Assembly (NCBI RefSeq): GCF_024199845.1
Contig: NZ_JANADO010000001.1
Coordinates: 868,001 to 932,000, forward strand
DNA from: Bradyrhizobium sp. CCGB12
GTDB lineage: Bacteria > Pseudomonadota > Alphaproteobacteria > Rhizobiales > Xanthobacteraceae
Reading direction: 5' to 3'
DNA length: 64,000 nt
Notes under the pieces: generated by a model
Told to the model about the DNA's origin: nothing
Seen by the model: only the letters and a program-made list of their open reading frames with translations
Database searches by the model: none
Translations under genes and position numbers: made by a program
Shown: positions 51,838 to 61,271 of the stretch, in pieces
Numbering within the stretch: the stretch's first letter is position 1
How the letters are laid out: each line of letters starts with the position of its first letter

Positions 51838-51862
51838 GCGGACGAGGCGCAGCCTCGTCCGC
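51838..51862. terminator. Bidirectional terminator between convergent genes
   Basis: GCGGACGAGGC (51838-51848), loop GCA, GCCTCGTCCGC (51852-51862): a perfect 11-base stem between the binding-protein gene and the 3' end of deoR. GC-rich, without a long T tract. Confidence 0.65.
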
Positions 51863-51863
51863 A

Positions 51864-52658
51864 TCATGTTGCGCTGGTCACATACTCCACGGGCAGGCTG
51901 CGGAAGTGCTTGCGCATCTCTGACGACACCGACCCGCCGACGATGATCCGCGAAAACGCTGAGATGTCCGAGAAGGATGCCGGTTTGAGGCTGCCGAGCT
52001 TGCTGGCATCGACCACGAGGATGCTCTCCATCGCAGAGGCGATGACGGCTTGCTTGATCGCGACTTCATGAAAGTTGGAGCAACTGGCGCCGCGGGTCCA
52101 ATGCAGGCCGCCAGCGGATATGAAGGCCTTGTTGATCCCGAGCCGCCGCAGATAGGACAAGCCGTCATCCGACGAGAATGACTGCGATGAGGGATGGTAG
52201 AGCCCGCCCATCAGCATCACCTGCGTTGCCGGACGCCGGGTGACGATCGACGCCACGTTCAGCGAATAGCAGATCACCGAGAGAGGCAGATCGTCGGGCA
52301 GGCAGTCCGCCAGCGACTGCATCGTGGTTCCGCAGTCGATGAAGATCGTGTCGCCTTCCTTGATCGAGGCAGCGGCGGACCGGCAGGCGAGACGCTTGTC
52401 CTGGGTGTGCTGGTCGATCTCCTGCTCGAACGCGTACTTGACCCCGGTCGGCGAAGCCGCGTTCACGACATAGCCGCCGAGCAAGGCAAGCGCGGCTTCA
52501 GGACCTGCAAGGTCGCGCCGCACCGTCATTTCGGAGACCCCGAGAAGCTCGGCGGCGTCCTTCAGGTGCAGCGCGCCGTTGCTCTCGACGGCGCGACGCA
52601 GCCGTTGGAGGCGTTGGACGCGTGTCTCGCTTGGTCGTGAGTTCGGTGATTCAGCCAT
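51864..52658 (-). CDS. deoR: DeoR-family transcriptional repressor
   Basis: A 264-residue regulator. The HTH is LHLKDAAELLGVSEMTVRRDL (about 30-50). The sensor domain has the phospho-sugar isomerase-like fold (DTIFIDCGTTMQSLADCLPD, VMLMGGLYHPSSQSF, FISAGGLHW, VDASKLG). The family binds phosphorylated sugars such as deoxyribose-5-phosphate. It sits between the transporter and the deoC operon, with a candidate operator in its upstream gap. Confidence 0.88.
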   Translation of the reverse strand: MAESPNSRPSETRVQRLQRLRRAVESNGALHLKDAAELLGVSEMTVRRDLAGPEAALALLGGYVVNAASPTGVKYAFEQEIDQHTQDKRLACRSAAASIKEGDTIFIDCGTTMQSLADCLPDDLPLSVICYSLNVASIVTRRPATQVMLMGGLYHPSSQSFSSDDGLSYLRRLGINKAFISAGGLHWTRGASCSNFHEVAIKQAVIASAMESILVVDASKLGSLKPASFSDISAFSRIIVGGSVSSEMRKHFRSLPVEYVTSAT

Positions 52659-52728
52659 TTTTTTCGCCGAGTCTGCTTATCCGATTGACAATGAACTACA
52701 ATGTTGTGAGTTTATCAACGAAGAAATG

Positions 52729-52744
52729 TTGGAATAATAACATT
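52729..52744. promoter_or_regulatory. Candidate DeoR operator, copy 2
   Basis: TTGGAATAATAACATT in the deoR-deoC divergent gap, 70 bases from the deoR start. With the preceding ATG it gives ATGTT...AACAT inverted arms. A further ATGTTG direct copy lies about 20 bases upstream. Confidence 0.55.
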
Positions 52745-52897
52745 TAGTCCGCGGCAGGGGCCGATTCCTGGCGATGGGTTTAGCGTCGGCGGGCGGCAAG
52801 GTCTAACGGGCAAGGTCAGGGAGGTTCACATGTTGCGATCGGCACATTCAGTCTATCTGGCGATCTCGCCGATTCGCTAGGACCGGACAGTGCCTCG

Positions 52898-53926
52898 ATG
52901 ACGCAGAGCGTCTTGATACAAAATTCGTCCGCCGCGCCGGTGCAGCCGCATGCCCGGGGCGAGGGGCGTGCGCATCCGGCGTCGCGCAACAGCGGGCGCG
53001 CGCTCGAGATGGATTGGGTCGATGAGATCAGGATCAATCTGTCGGCTGCCGAGCGGCGCGTTGCGAGTTTGCCGGGCCGACGAACGGTTAAGAAGGATGC
53101 GCAGGCGGCGTGGCTTCTGAAAGCGATCACCTGCATCGACCTAACGACTCTCAACGGGGACGATACCGCGGAGCGCGTGAAGCGCCTTTGCGCCAAGGCG
53201 AAGGCGCCGGTACGGGGCGACATCCTCGATTCGCTCGGCTTTGCCGACCGTCACCTGCACACCGGTGCGGTCTGCGTCTATCACCGTTTCGTTGCGACCG
53301 CGGTCGAGGCGCTCGATGGATCCGGCATCCCGGTTGCCGCGGTCTCGACCGGATTTCCAGCGGGTCTCGTACCGCACGACCTGAAGCTGAAAGAGATCGA
53401 CGCGTCAGTCAAAGACGGTGCACAGGAGATCGACATCGTCATTACCCGCGAGCACGTGCTGACCGGCGATTGGCGCGCGCTCTACGCGGAGGTCAGGGAT
53501 TTTCGCGCGGCCTGCGGCAACGCGCATCTGAAGACGATTCTGGCCACGGGTGATCTCAAGACTCTGCGCAACGTCGCCAAGGCATCGATGGTCTGCATGA
53601 TGGCGGGGGCTGATTTCATCAAGACCTCCACAGGCAAGGAAGGCGTCAACGCGACGCTGCCCGTGACGCTTGCGATGCTGCGGATGATCCGCGCGTATCA
53701 GGAGCGAACCGGCTACAAGATCGGCTTCAAGCCGGCCGGAGGAATCTCGACGGCAAAGGACGTGCTCACCTATCAATTCCTGATGAAGGAGGAATTGGGG
53801 CGCGACTGGCTCGAGCCGGATCTGTTCCGCATCGGTGCCTCGAGCCTGCTCGCTGATATCGAGCGCCAGCTCGAGCATCATGTCACTGGCCGCTACTCGG
53901 CCTTCAACCGTCACCCCGTGGGATGA
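52898..53926 (+). CDS. deoC: Deoxyribose-phosphate aldolase
   Basis: A 342-residue class I aldolase. The Schiff-base Lys is K242 in FIKTSTGKEGVNATLPV and the second catalytic Lys is K278 in GFKPAGGIST. TCIDLTTLNGDD opens the barrel. It splits 2-deoxyribose-5-phosphate to acetaldehyde and glyceraldehyde-3-phosphate. The N-terminal 35 residues are a low-complexity extension; the ATG at 52898 has a weak ribosome-binding site, so the start is uncertain. Confidence 0.92.
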   Translation: MTQSVLIQNSSAAPVQPHARGEGRAHPASRNSGRALEMDWVDEIRINLSAAERRVASLPGRRTVKKDAQAAWLLKAITCIDLTTLNGDDTAERVKRLCAKAKAPVRGDILDSLGFADRHLHTGAVCVYHRFVATAVEALDGSGIPVAAVSTGFPAGLVPHDLKLKEIDASVKDGAQEIDIVITREHVLTGDWRALYAEVRDFRAACGNAHLKTILATGDLKTLRNVAKASMVCMMAGADFIKTSTGKEGVNATLPVTLAMLRMIRAYQERTGYKIGFKPAGGISTAKDVLTYQFLMKEELGRDWLEPDLFRIGASSLLADIERQLEHHVTGRYSAFNRHPVG

Positions 53927-53936
53927 GACTCCGGCG

Positions 53937-56324
53937 ATGAGCGTCGCACATTACTACGAGACCATGGAATACGGTCCGGCTCCCGAAGCTGACGGCGAAG
54001 CGCGTGCTTGGCTCAAGCGCCATGGTGCGCTGTTCGGGCACTTCATCGGCGGCAAGTTCGTTACGCCTGAGGCCGGCAAGCATCTCACGACGATCGAGCC
54101 CGCCACCGGCAAGGCGCTCGCCCAGATTGGCCAGGGCTCGGCGGCCGACGTCGAGGCGGCCGTGAACGCCGCGCGCACTGCGCAGCCGCTCTGGGTGAAG
54201 CTCGGCGGTCACGGCCGCGCGCGCCATCTCTACGCATTGACGCGCATGCTGCAGCGTCACGCCCGCCTTTTTGCCGTGCTGGAGGCGATCGACAACGGCA
54301 AGCCGATCAGGGAAACCCGTGATCTCGACGTGCCACTGGCGGCGCGCCATTTCCTGCATCACGCCGGCTGGGCCCAATTGCAGGACCGCGAGTTTACCGA
54401 TCAGGTGCCGATCGGAGTGATCGGGCAGATCATCCCATGGAATTTCCCGCTGCTGATGCTGGCGTGGAAGATCGCCCCCGCGCTCGCGGCCGGCAACACA
54501 GTGGTGCTGAAACCCGCGGAGTTCACGTCGCTGACGGCCTTGCTGTTTGCCGAACTTGCAGCGGAGGCGGGCCTACCGCCGGGCGTCTTGAATGTGATTA
54601 CGGGCGATGGCGCCACGGGCGCGCTGCTTGTCGAGCATCCGGGAGTAGACAAGATCGCCTTCACGGGGTCGACCGAGGTCGGACGACTGATCCGTCAATC
54701 GACCGCCGGCTCGGGCAAATCGCTGACGCTGGAGCTCGGCGGCAAATCGCCCTTCATCGTGTTCGACGATGCTGATATTGATGGTGCCGTGGAGGGCGTC
54801 GTCGATGCCATCTGGTTCAACCAGGGCCAGGTCTGCTGCGCCGGCTCGCGGCTGCTCCTGCAGGAAGGGATCGCGGAAACCTTCCGCAGACGTTTGATCC
54901 GCCGCATGGAAAGTTTACGCGTCGGCATGCCGCTCGACAAGGCGATCGACATGGGGGCCGTGGTAGCTCCTGTGCAACTTGAGCGGATCAAAGCACTGGT
55001 CGAGACCGGAGTGAGAGAAGGCGCCGAGAAATATCAGGCTCCTGTCGAAATTCCCGCAGAGGGATGCTTCTACCCGCCGACGCTGCTTTGGAATGTGCAT
55101 CCATCCTCGACCGTTGCGATCGAAGAGATCTTCGGCCCGGTGCTGGTGGCGATGACGTTCCGCACGCCCGACGAGGCCGTGATGCTCGCCAACAATTCAC
55201 GCTACGGCTTGGCGGCCAGCGTGTGGAGCGAGACGATTGGACTGGCACTCGATATCGCGCCCAAATTGCTGGCCGGCGTGGTCTGGGTGAACGCGACCAA
55301 TCTGTTTGACGCCGGCGTCGGCTTTGGCGGCTATCGCGAGTCCGGTTTCGGTCGCGAAGGCGGCCGAGAAGGCATGTACGAATATCTCAAGCCCCGGGCG
55401 TGGAACGGGCGAAAGGCACGGGTCACGGCGTCGTCGCCGGCGGCCGTATCGGCCGATGGCGCCGGGTTCGGCGTGCCGCCGATCGATCGGACAGCCAAAC
55501 TGTTCGTCGGCGGCAAGCAGGTCCGCTCCGACGGCAATTATGCGCGCGCCGTACTGTCGCCCAAGGGCCGGCAACTCGGCGAGGCGGGTGAGGGCAACCG
55601 CAAGGACATTCGCAATGCCGTTGCTGCCGCGCGCGCGGCCGAGCCGTGGGCCCGGGCGACGACGCATAATCGTGCCCAAATTCTCTATTATCTTGCCGAG
55701 AATCTGTCCGCGCGAGGGGACGAGTTCGCCGGGCGCATCGCCGACATGACGGGTGTGTCAGGCACGAAGGCGCGCGCGGAGGTCGACGCAAGCATCGAGC
55801 GGCTGTTCAGTTATGGGGCCTGGGCTGACAAGTTTGAGGGGACCGTTCACACGCCGCCGCTGCGCGGCGTTGCGCTTGCGATGCACGAGCCGATCGGCGT
55901 GGTCGGTGTTGCCTGTCCCGATGAGGCACCGCTGCTTGGCTTCGTCAGTCTGGTCGCGCCGTTGATTGCGATGGGCAACAGGGTCGTCGCCGTACCAAGC
56001 GAGCGGCATCCGCTCGCTGCAACCGATTTCTACCAGGTGCTGGAGACGTCGGATGTGCCGGCGGGCGTCGTCAATATCGTTACAGGCAGCCGCGACGATC
56101 TGGTCAGGGTCCTTGCTGAGCATGACGATGTCGACGCATTCTGGGTGTTCGGCTCGCGGGAGGCTTCGGCATCAGCGGAACGGCTGTCGACAGGCAATCT
56201 CAAGCGCACATTCGTCGACCATGGGCTGCTGCTCGATTGGTACGATACGAATGCCTGTGAGGGCCCGATCCTGCTCCGCCACGCCGTGCAGGTGAAGAAC
56301 ATCTGGATTCCCTATGGCGATTAG
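53937..56324 (+). CDS. Two-domain aldehyde dehydrogenase, ALDH16-like
   Basis: A 795-residue protein. Residues about 30-495 form a full ALDH with PWNFPLLMLAWK, the general-base Glu in LELGGKSP and the nucleophile Cys300 in NQGQVCCAGSR. Residues about 515-795 are a second ALDH-like NAD-binding part (IGVVGVACPDEAPLLGFVSL) that ends without the catalytic Cys region. This matches ALDH16. It likely oxidises the acetaldehyde released by DeoC to acetate. Start 53937 lies 10 bases after deoC. Confidence 0.88.
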   Translation: MSVAHYYETMEYGPAPEADGEARAWLKRHGALFGHFIGGKFVTPEAGKHLTTIEPATGKALAQIGQGSAADVEAAVNAARTAQPLWVKLGGHGRARHLYALTRMLQRHARLFAVLEAIDNGKPIRETRDLDVPLAARHFLHHAGWAQLQDREFTDQVPIGVIGQIIPWNFPLLMLAWKIAPALAAGNTVVLKPAEFTSLTALLFAELAAEAGLPPGVLNVITGDGATGALLVEHPGVDKIAFTGSTEVGRLIRQSTAGSGKSLTLELGGKSPFIVFDDADIDGAVEGVVDAIWFNQGQVCCAGSRLLLQEGIAETFRRRLIRRMESLRVGMPLDKAIDMGAVVAPVQLERIKALVETGVREGAEKYQAPVEIPAEGCFYPPTLLWNVHPSSTVAIEEIFGPVLVAMTFRTPDEAVMLANNSRYGLAASVWSETIGLALDIAPKLLAGVVWVNATNLFDAGVGFGGYRESGFGREGGREGMYEYLKPRAWNGRKARVTASSPAAVSADGAGFGVPPIDRTAKLFVGGKQVRSDGNYARAVLSPKGRQLGEAGEGNRKDIRNAVAAARAAEPWARATTHNRAQILYYLAENLSARGDEFAGRIADMTGVSGTKARAEVDASIERLFSYGAWADKFEGTVHTPPLRGVALAMHEPIGVVGVACPDEAPLLGFVSLVAPLIAMGNRVVAVPSERHPLAATDFYQVLETSDVPAGVVNIVTGSRDDLVRVLAEHDDVDAFWVFGSREASASAERLSTGNLKRTFVDHGLLLDWYDTNACEGPILLRHAVQVKNIWIPYGD

Positions 56325-56401
56325 TGAAGCCACCTGACGGTAACATCAGCGAAGATCCGGACCGGCAGAGTTCGGACGATTTCGAAGAAATGGAGGAGAC
56401 A

Positions 56402-56857
56402 ATGCTCAAGAGCATCGATCCACTGCTCAATGCCGATGTGCTCTATGCACTGCGCGCCATGGGGCACGGCGATCGTCTGGTCGTTTGCGACACCAATTTT
56501 CCCGCTGACTCCATCGCACGCCAGACGGTTCTTGGTCGGCTGCTGCGCATTGACAATGTCAGTGCCGCCAAGGCGGTCGAAGCCATTCTCTCGGTGCTGC
56601 CTCTCGATACATTCGTCGACGACGCGGCGATCCGCATGGAGATCGTGGGCCAGCCTCAGGAAGTCCCTGCGGTCCAGCGCGAGGTGCAAGTCGCGATCGA
56701 TCGCGCGGAGGGACGATCCTGGCCGCTCGTCGGCGTCGAACGCCACGCCTTCTATGAAAAGGCCAAGGCAGCCTATTGCGTGATCGCAACTGGTGAGCGC
56801 CGCTTCTATGGCTGCTTCCTGTTCAGCAAGGGCGTCATCGCGCCGGACGGAGAGTGA
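56402..56857 (+). CDS. RbsD/FucU-family sugar mutarotase
   Basis: A 151-residue protein from the ATG at 56402 after GGAGGAGACA. LKSIDPLLNADVLYALRAMG, HGDRLVVCDTNFPADS carries the catalytic His of the family; AFYEKAKAAYCVIATGERRFYG carries the C-terminal Tyr. It equilibrates pyranose and furanose or anomers of a pentose or fucose, supplying the form the kinase uses. Confidence 0.88.
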   Translation: MLKSIDPLLNADVLYALRAMGHGDRLVVCDTNFPADSIARQTVLGRLLRIDNVSAAKAVEAILSVLPLDTFVDDAAIRMEIVGQPQEVPAVQREVQVAIDRAEGRSWPLVGVERHAFYEKAKAAYCVIATGERRFYGCFLFSKGVIAPDGE

Positions 56858-56862
56858 TGACC

Positions 56863-57798
56863 ATGAGCAGGAAGGGCGTCACCATCCTTGGTGTCTTTGT
56901 GGTCGATCTGGCCTTCCGCGCCGGCAACATGCCTGCAATCGGCGAAACCATCGCCGGATCGGGATTCGCCATGGGGCCGGGCGGTAAGGGATCGAACCAG
57001 GCTGTGGCGGCCGCGCGTGCCGGTGCTGACGTGACCTTCATCTCCCGGATCGGCAGCGATGCTTTCGGCGAGCTTGCGATCAAGACCTGGGAGGCCGAGG
57101 GAATCCGGCCGTGCGTTGCCAAGACCGCCGACGCGTCGACCGGCGCAGCGTTTATCTATGTCCATGAGACGCGGGGCGACAACGCGATCATCGTGGTGCC
57201 GGGCGCGGCTGCCGGTCTCAGCCCGGCGGATATCGACGCGGCGGCTGATGCCATTCGCGCCAGCCGTGTGTTCGTGACGCAGCTCGAGCAGCCGGTTGAT
57301 GCCGCGCGGCGCGGGCTCGAGATCGCGCGTGCCGCGGGCAACATCACGGTGTTCAACCCCGCGCCTGCAATCAAGTTTGACGCCAACTTGTTCGCGCTTT
57401 GCGACTATGTCGTCCCCAATGAGACCGAAGCCGAAGGGCTGACGGGAATCGCCGTGGGCGATCTTGCCGCCGCCCGCCGTGCCGGTGACGCCCTGCTCGC
57501 AAAGGGGGCTGGTACGGCGCTGATCACACTTGGCGAACGCGGAGCGCTCTTCCACGCGCGGGATCGATCTCTCCACGTGCCGCCCTTTGCTGCCGGCAAG
57601 GTGGTTGAAACCACCGGTGCTGGTGATGCCTTCGTCGGCGGTTTCGCGGCGGCGCTCGCAGGCGGCGCCGATCCGCTCGACGCCGTGCGCTTCGGTTCGG
57701 CGACGGCGGGGATCTCGGTGACGCGAGCCGGGACCGCGCCTTCGATGCCGCAGCGCGCGGAGATCGAATCCTTGCTGAAGGAGCAATCGCCTCCATGA
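56863..57798 (+). CDS. PfkB-family sugar kinase (ribokinase/deoxyribokinase type)
   Basis: A 311-residue kinase. The N-terminal motif is GPGGKGSNQAVAAARAGADV. The C-terminal PfkB signature is ETTGAGDAFVGGFAAAL with the catalytic base Asp. ATP phosphorylates the 5-hydroxyl of ribose or deoxyribose. ATG at 56863 chosen for spacing to GGAGAG; 56857 and 56854 are alternatives overlapping the mutarotase stop. With deoC, deoR and the mutarotase, deoxyribokinase is the more likely role. Confidence 0.88.
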   Translation: MSRKGVTILGVFVVDLAFRAGNMPAIGETIAGSGFAMGPGGKGSNQAVAAARAGADVTFISRIGSDAFGELAIKTWEAEGIRPCVAKTADASTGAAFIYVHETRGDNAIIVVPGAAAGLSPADIDAAADAIRASRVFVTQLEQPVDAARRGLEIARAAGNITVFNPAPAIKFDANLFALCDYVVPNETEAEGLTGIAVGDLAAARRAGDALLAKGAGTALITLGERGALFHARDRSLHVPPFAAGKVVETTGAGDAFVGGFAAALAGGADPLDAVRFGSATAGISVTRAGTAPSMPQRAEIESLLKEQSPP

Positions 57799-58670
57799 TG
57801 CGGAACGATCCGATCAAGCATGTCTTCATATGGCCGGCGGTGCTCGTCGTGCTGGCGATCTCGATCTTTCCGCTCATCTATTCGTTCACCACAAGCTTTC
57901 TCAGCTATCGTCTGATTCCGCCAATCCCGCCCCGGGTGGTCTGGTTCGGCAACTATCTATCCCTTCTGCAGGAACCCCGATTCTGGAATGCGATCTTTAC
58001 GACGACGCTGATCGCTTTCATCGCGGTTGGGCTGCAATATACGATCGGATTCGGCGTTGCCCTGGCGCTGAATGCGCGCGTGCCGGGCGAACGGCTGTTT
58101 CGCGTCGCCTTGCTGCTGCCGATGCTGCTCGCACCTGTCGCCGTCGCCCTCGTGGCGCGCATGATCTTCAATCCGACCATGGGACCGCTCAACCAGCTTC
58201 TGGCCAAGTTCGGCCTGGTCAACCTGCCATTTCTCACGAACGGACATTGGGCGCTTGCCTGCATCATCGCGGTCGAGGTCTGGCAGTGGACCCCGTTCGT
58301 TGTCCTGATGATGCTGGCCGGCCTGCAAACCCTGCCGGAGGATGTCTATGAGGCCGCCGAGCTCGAGAATGCGAGCGCATGGCAGCAGTTCTGGGGCATC
58401 ACCTTTCCGATGTTGCTGCCGATATCGGCCGCGGTGGTCTTCATCCGGCTGATTGAGAGCTACAAGATCATGGACACCGTTTTCGTGATGACCGGTGGCG
58501 GACCGGGTGTCGATACCGAGACGCTGACGCTGTTCGCTTATCAGGAGGGCTTCAAGAAGTTCAACCTCGGCTATACTTCGGCACTCAGCTTCCTCTTCCT
58601 GATCGCAATCACGATCATCGGCGTGACCTATTTGGCGCTGCTGCGGCCGCATCTGGAGAAGCGCCGATGA
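57795..58670 (+). CDS. CUT1 sugar ABC transporter permease (MalF type)
   Basis: A 291-residue permease with six membrane segments and the EAA loop YEAAELENASAWQQFWGITFP. The start overlaps the kinase stop (ATGA), tying this second transporter to the deoxyribose operon. Confidence 0.92.
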   Translation: MMRNDPIKHVFIWPAVLVVLAISIFPLIYSFTTSFLSYRLIPPIPPRVVWFGNYLSLLQEPRFWNAIFTTTLIAFIAVGLQYTIGFGVALALNARVPGERLFRVALLLPMLLAPVAVALVARMIFNPTMGPLNQLLAKFGLVNLPFLTNGHWALACIIAVEVWQWTPFVVLMMLAGLQTLPEDVYEAAELENASAWQQFWGITFPMLLPISAAVVFIRLIESYKIMDTVFVMTGGGPGVDTETLTLFAYQEGFKKFNLGYTSALSFLFLIAITIIGVTYLALLRPHLEKRR

Positions 58671-59704
58671 GCGGGCGGAGCCTGACCGGACTGTCACCCT
58701 GGGGCCGGCGCCTGGTTGCGGCCGGCTGTCTCGTCTGGTGCCTGATCACGGTGTTTCCGCTCTACTGGGTGGTCGTGACTGCGTTCAAGACGCCGCCGGG
58801 AGTCGTCGGCGGCCCAACCTATCTGCCGTTCATCGACTTCACGCCGACATTGCAGCCTTTCATCGATCTCGTTCAGGGAATCCGCGGCGAATTCTTCCGG
58901 ACATTTCTTAACTCGACCATCGTGGGCATATCCGCGGCAGCGATTGCGACGGCGATCGGCGCGATGGCGGCCTATGCACTGGTCCGTTTCGAATTCAAGG
59001 TGCGCTTCGGCGCCGGGCTTATCTTCTTCCTGCTCGCACTGGGCGGCTATCTGCTCTTCAACAATACGCTTGGGTTCACCCGCCCGCAGGCGCTGCTGCT
59101 GGCGTTTCCCATCGCACTGGTCGCTGCGATCGTCGCCAACCGTCTGTCTCTGCCGGGGCCGATCCTCGGCAATGAGGACATCCTGTTCTGGTTCGTCAGC
59201 CAGCGCATGTTCCCGCCGATCGTCACCGCCTTTGCGCTCTATCTCCTCTATAGCGAGATCGGCCGGCTCGGCTTCCAGCTCATCGACAGCTACGTCGGCC
59301 TGACGCTGTGCTACGTGGCGTTCTCGTTGCCGATCGTGGTCTGGCTGATGCGCGATTTTTTCGAGGCCGTGCCGATCGAGGTCGAGGAGGCGGCGATGGT
59401 CGACAACGTGCCGAGCTGGCGCATCTTCCTCGGCATCGTGGTGCCGATGTCGATGAATGGATTGTTGGCGACCTTCATGATCACGCTGGCCTTTGTCTGG
59501 AACGAGTTCCTGTTTGCGCTCTTCCTGACCAATTCCAGATGGCAGACGCTTCCGATTCTGGTGGCGGGACAGAACAGCCAGCGCGGCGACGAATGGTGGG
59601 CAACTTCGGCCGCGGCGCTCGTCGCCATCGTTCCAATGATGATCATGGCAGGCCTCCTCAGTCGCATGATGCGATCAGGCCTGCTGCTCGGAGCCATCAA
59701 GTAG
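58667..59704 (+). CDS. CUT1 sugar ABC transporter permease (MalG type)
   Basis: A 345-residue permease, longer than usual because of an insertion of two hydrophobic stretches at about 115-165 (GAGLIFFLLALGGYLLF, ALLLAFPIALVAAIV). EAA loop is VEEAAMVDNVPSWRIFLGIVVP. ATGA overlap with the upstream permease. Confidence 0.9.
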   Translation: MSGRSLTGLSPWGRRLVAAGCLVWCLITVFPLYWVVVTAFKTPPGVVGGPTYLPFIDFTPTLQPFIDLVQGIRGEFFRTFLNSTIVGISAAAIATAIGAMAAYALVRFEFKVRFGAGLIFFLLALGGYLLFNNTLGFTRPQALLLAFPIALVAAIVANRLSLPGPILGNEDILFWFVSQRMFPPIVTAFALYLLYSEIGRLGFQLIDSYVGLTLCYVAFSLPIVVWLMRDFFEAVPIEVEEAAMVDNVPSWRIFLGIVVPMSMNGLLATFMITLAFVWNEFLFALFLTNSRWQTLPILVAGQNSQRGDEWWATSAAALVAIVPMMIMAGLLSRMMRSGLLLGAIK

Positions 59705-59729
59705 GAAACGTCCGTAGGGAGGACAAACC

Positions 59730-61190
59730 ATGTTGCGACGAACATTCCTGATGCTTGCCACCTCGATTGCCACGGCCTGTGCCGCGAGTCAGGCGAGCGC
59801 TGCTTGCAGTCCGGACTATACCGGCGTTACGCTGACAGTCGCGTCGCAAACTGGACCGTATATCGCATCCGCGCTCAAGCTCGGCGCCGACGAATGGGCG
59901 AAGAAGACCTGCGGCAAGGTCAACGTTGTCGAGTTTCCCTGGTCCGAGCTTTATCCGAAGATAGCGACCTCGCTCACGGCATCCGATGCGACGTTCGATC
60001 TCGTCAGCTTCGCGCCGGCCTGGCTACCGGACTTTGTTCCCTATCTCAGCGAGATGCCGAACGAGATGCAGTCCGGAAAGGATTGGGACGATATCGAGCC
60101 GGCCTATCGCGAACGCCTGATGGTGTGGGAAGGCAAGATCTATTCGCAGTCCATGGACGGCGACGTTCACACCTACACCTACCGCATGGACCTGTTCAGC
60201 GATCCCAAGGAGAAGGACGCGTTCAAGGCCAAATATGGCTACGACCTCGCGCCGCCGAAGACCTGGAAACAGTATCTCGACATCGCAGAGTTCTTCCAGC
60301 GTCCGGACAAGGGGCTGTGGGGAACGGCGGAAGCTTTCCGTCGCGGCCGCCAGCAGTTCTGGTTCTTCTTCAGCCACGCGGCGGCCTACACCAACAACCC
60401 GAACTATCCCGGCGCGATGTTCTTCGATCCGGAGACGATGGACGCCCAGATCAACAATCCGGGTTGGGTCAAGGGATTGGAGGAGTACATCAGGGCGTCG
60501 AAGCTCGGTCCTCCCAATGCTCTGAACTTCTCGTTCGGCGAGGTCAACGCGGCCGTCGCCGGCGGCCAGGTGGCGGAGTCGATCGGCTGGGGTGACACCG
60601 GCGTGATCGCGGCCGATCCCAAGCAGTCCAAGATATCAGGCAAGGTCGGCTCGGCAATGCTGCCGGGCTCGGATGAGATCTGGAACGCCAAGACCAAGAA
60701 GTGGGACAAGTTCCCGACCGTTCAGCCGGGGCCGTTCATGGCGTTCGGCGGCTGGCAGATCGCGGTGCCGAAAGTTGGCAAGAACCAGCAGGCGGCCTGG
60801 GACTTCGTCAAGACCTTGACCAGTCCGGACGTGTCCGGACAAGCGGCGATTACCGGCGGCAGCGGCGTCAATCCCTATCGCAAATCGCACACCGCTAATC
60901 TGCAACTGTGGAGCAAGATCTTCACGCCAGAGGAAGCCAAGCAATATCTTGGTGCGCAGGCGGACTCCATCAATGCCAAGAACGTCGCGCTCGACATGCG
61001 TCTGCCCGGCTATTTCTCGTACACCGAGGTCGTCGAGATCGAGCTTGGCAAGGCGGTTGCGGGTCAGACCACACCGCAGGCCGCACTCGACGCGGTGGCG
61101 AAGGAATGGAATCGCCTGACCGACGAATTCGGCCGCGCCAAGCAGCTCGCAGCCTATCGAGCAGCGATGGGGCTGCCCGCGAAGAAATAG
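59730..61190 (+). CDS. CUT1 sugar ABC transporter substrate-binding protein
   Basis: A 486-residue periplasmic protein with a signal peptide (LRRTFLMLATSIATACAASQ, cleavage near ASA-ACS) and the SBP family 1 fold (FDLVSFAPAWLPDFVPYLSE, AAVAGGQVAESIGWGDTGV, GGSGVNPYRKSH). GGGAGGACAAACC precedes the ATG. Followed by a strong palindrome before the ATPase gene. Confidence 0.9.
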   Translation: MLRRTFLMLATSIATACAASQASAACSPDYTGVTLTVASQTGPYIASALKLGADEWAKKTCGKVNVVEFPWSELYPKIATSLTASDATFDLVSFAPAWLPDFVPYLSEMPNEMQSGKDWDDIEPAYRERLMVWEGKIYSQSMDGDVHTYTYRMDLFSDPKEKDAFKAKYGYDLAPPKTWKQYLDIAEFFQRPDKGLWGTAEAFRRGRQQFWFFFSHAAAYTNNPNYPGAMFFDPETMDAQINNPGWVKGLEEYIRASKLGPPNALNFSFGEVNAAVAGGQVAESIGWGDTGVIAADPKQSKISGKVGSAMLPGSDEIWNAKTKKWDKFPTVQPGPFMAFGGWQIAVPKVGKNQQAAWDFVKTLTSPDVSGQAAITGGSGVNPYRKSHTANLQLWSKIFTPEEAKQYLGAQADSINAKNVALDMRLPGYFSYTEVVEIELGKAVAGQTTPQAALDAVAKEWNRLTDEFGRAKQLAAYRAAMGLPAKK

Positions 61191-61205
61191 CGTCCTATTG
61201 AGACT

Positions 61206-61235
61206 GCCCGGATGACGCGCGCGCGTTATCCGGGC
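61206..61235. repeat. Thirty-base palindrome between binding-protein and ATPase genes
   Basis: GCCCGGAT and ATCCGGGC (61206-61213, 61228-61235) flank ACGCGC and GCGCGT, with a single G.T position. An almost perfect 15-base stem. It resembles a REP-like unit or an mRNA-stabilising hairpin after a highly expressed binding protein. Confidence 0.6.
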
Positions 61236-61271
61236 CTTATGGCCGCTGGCCAGAGACGGAAACAGGATTTC

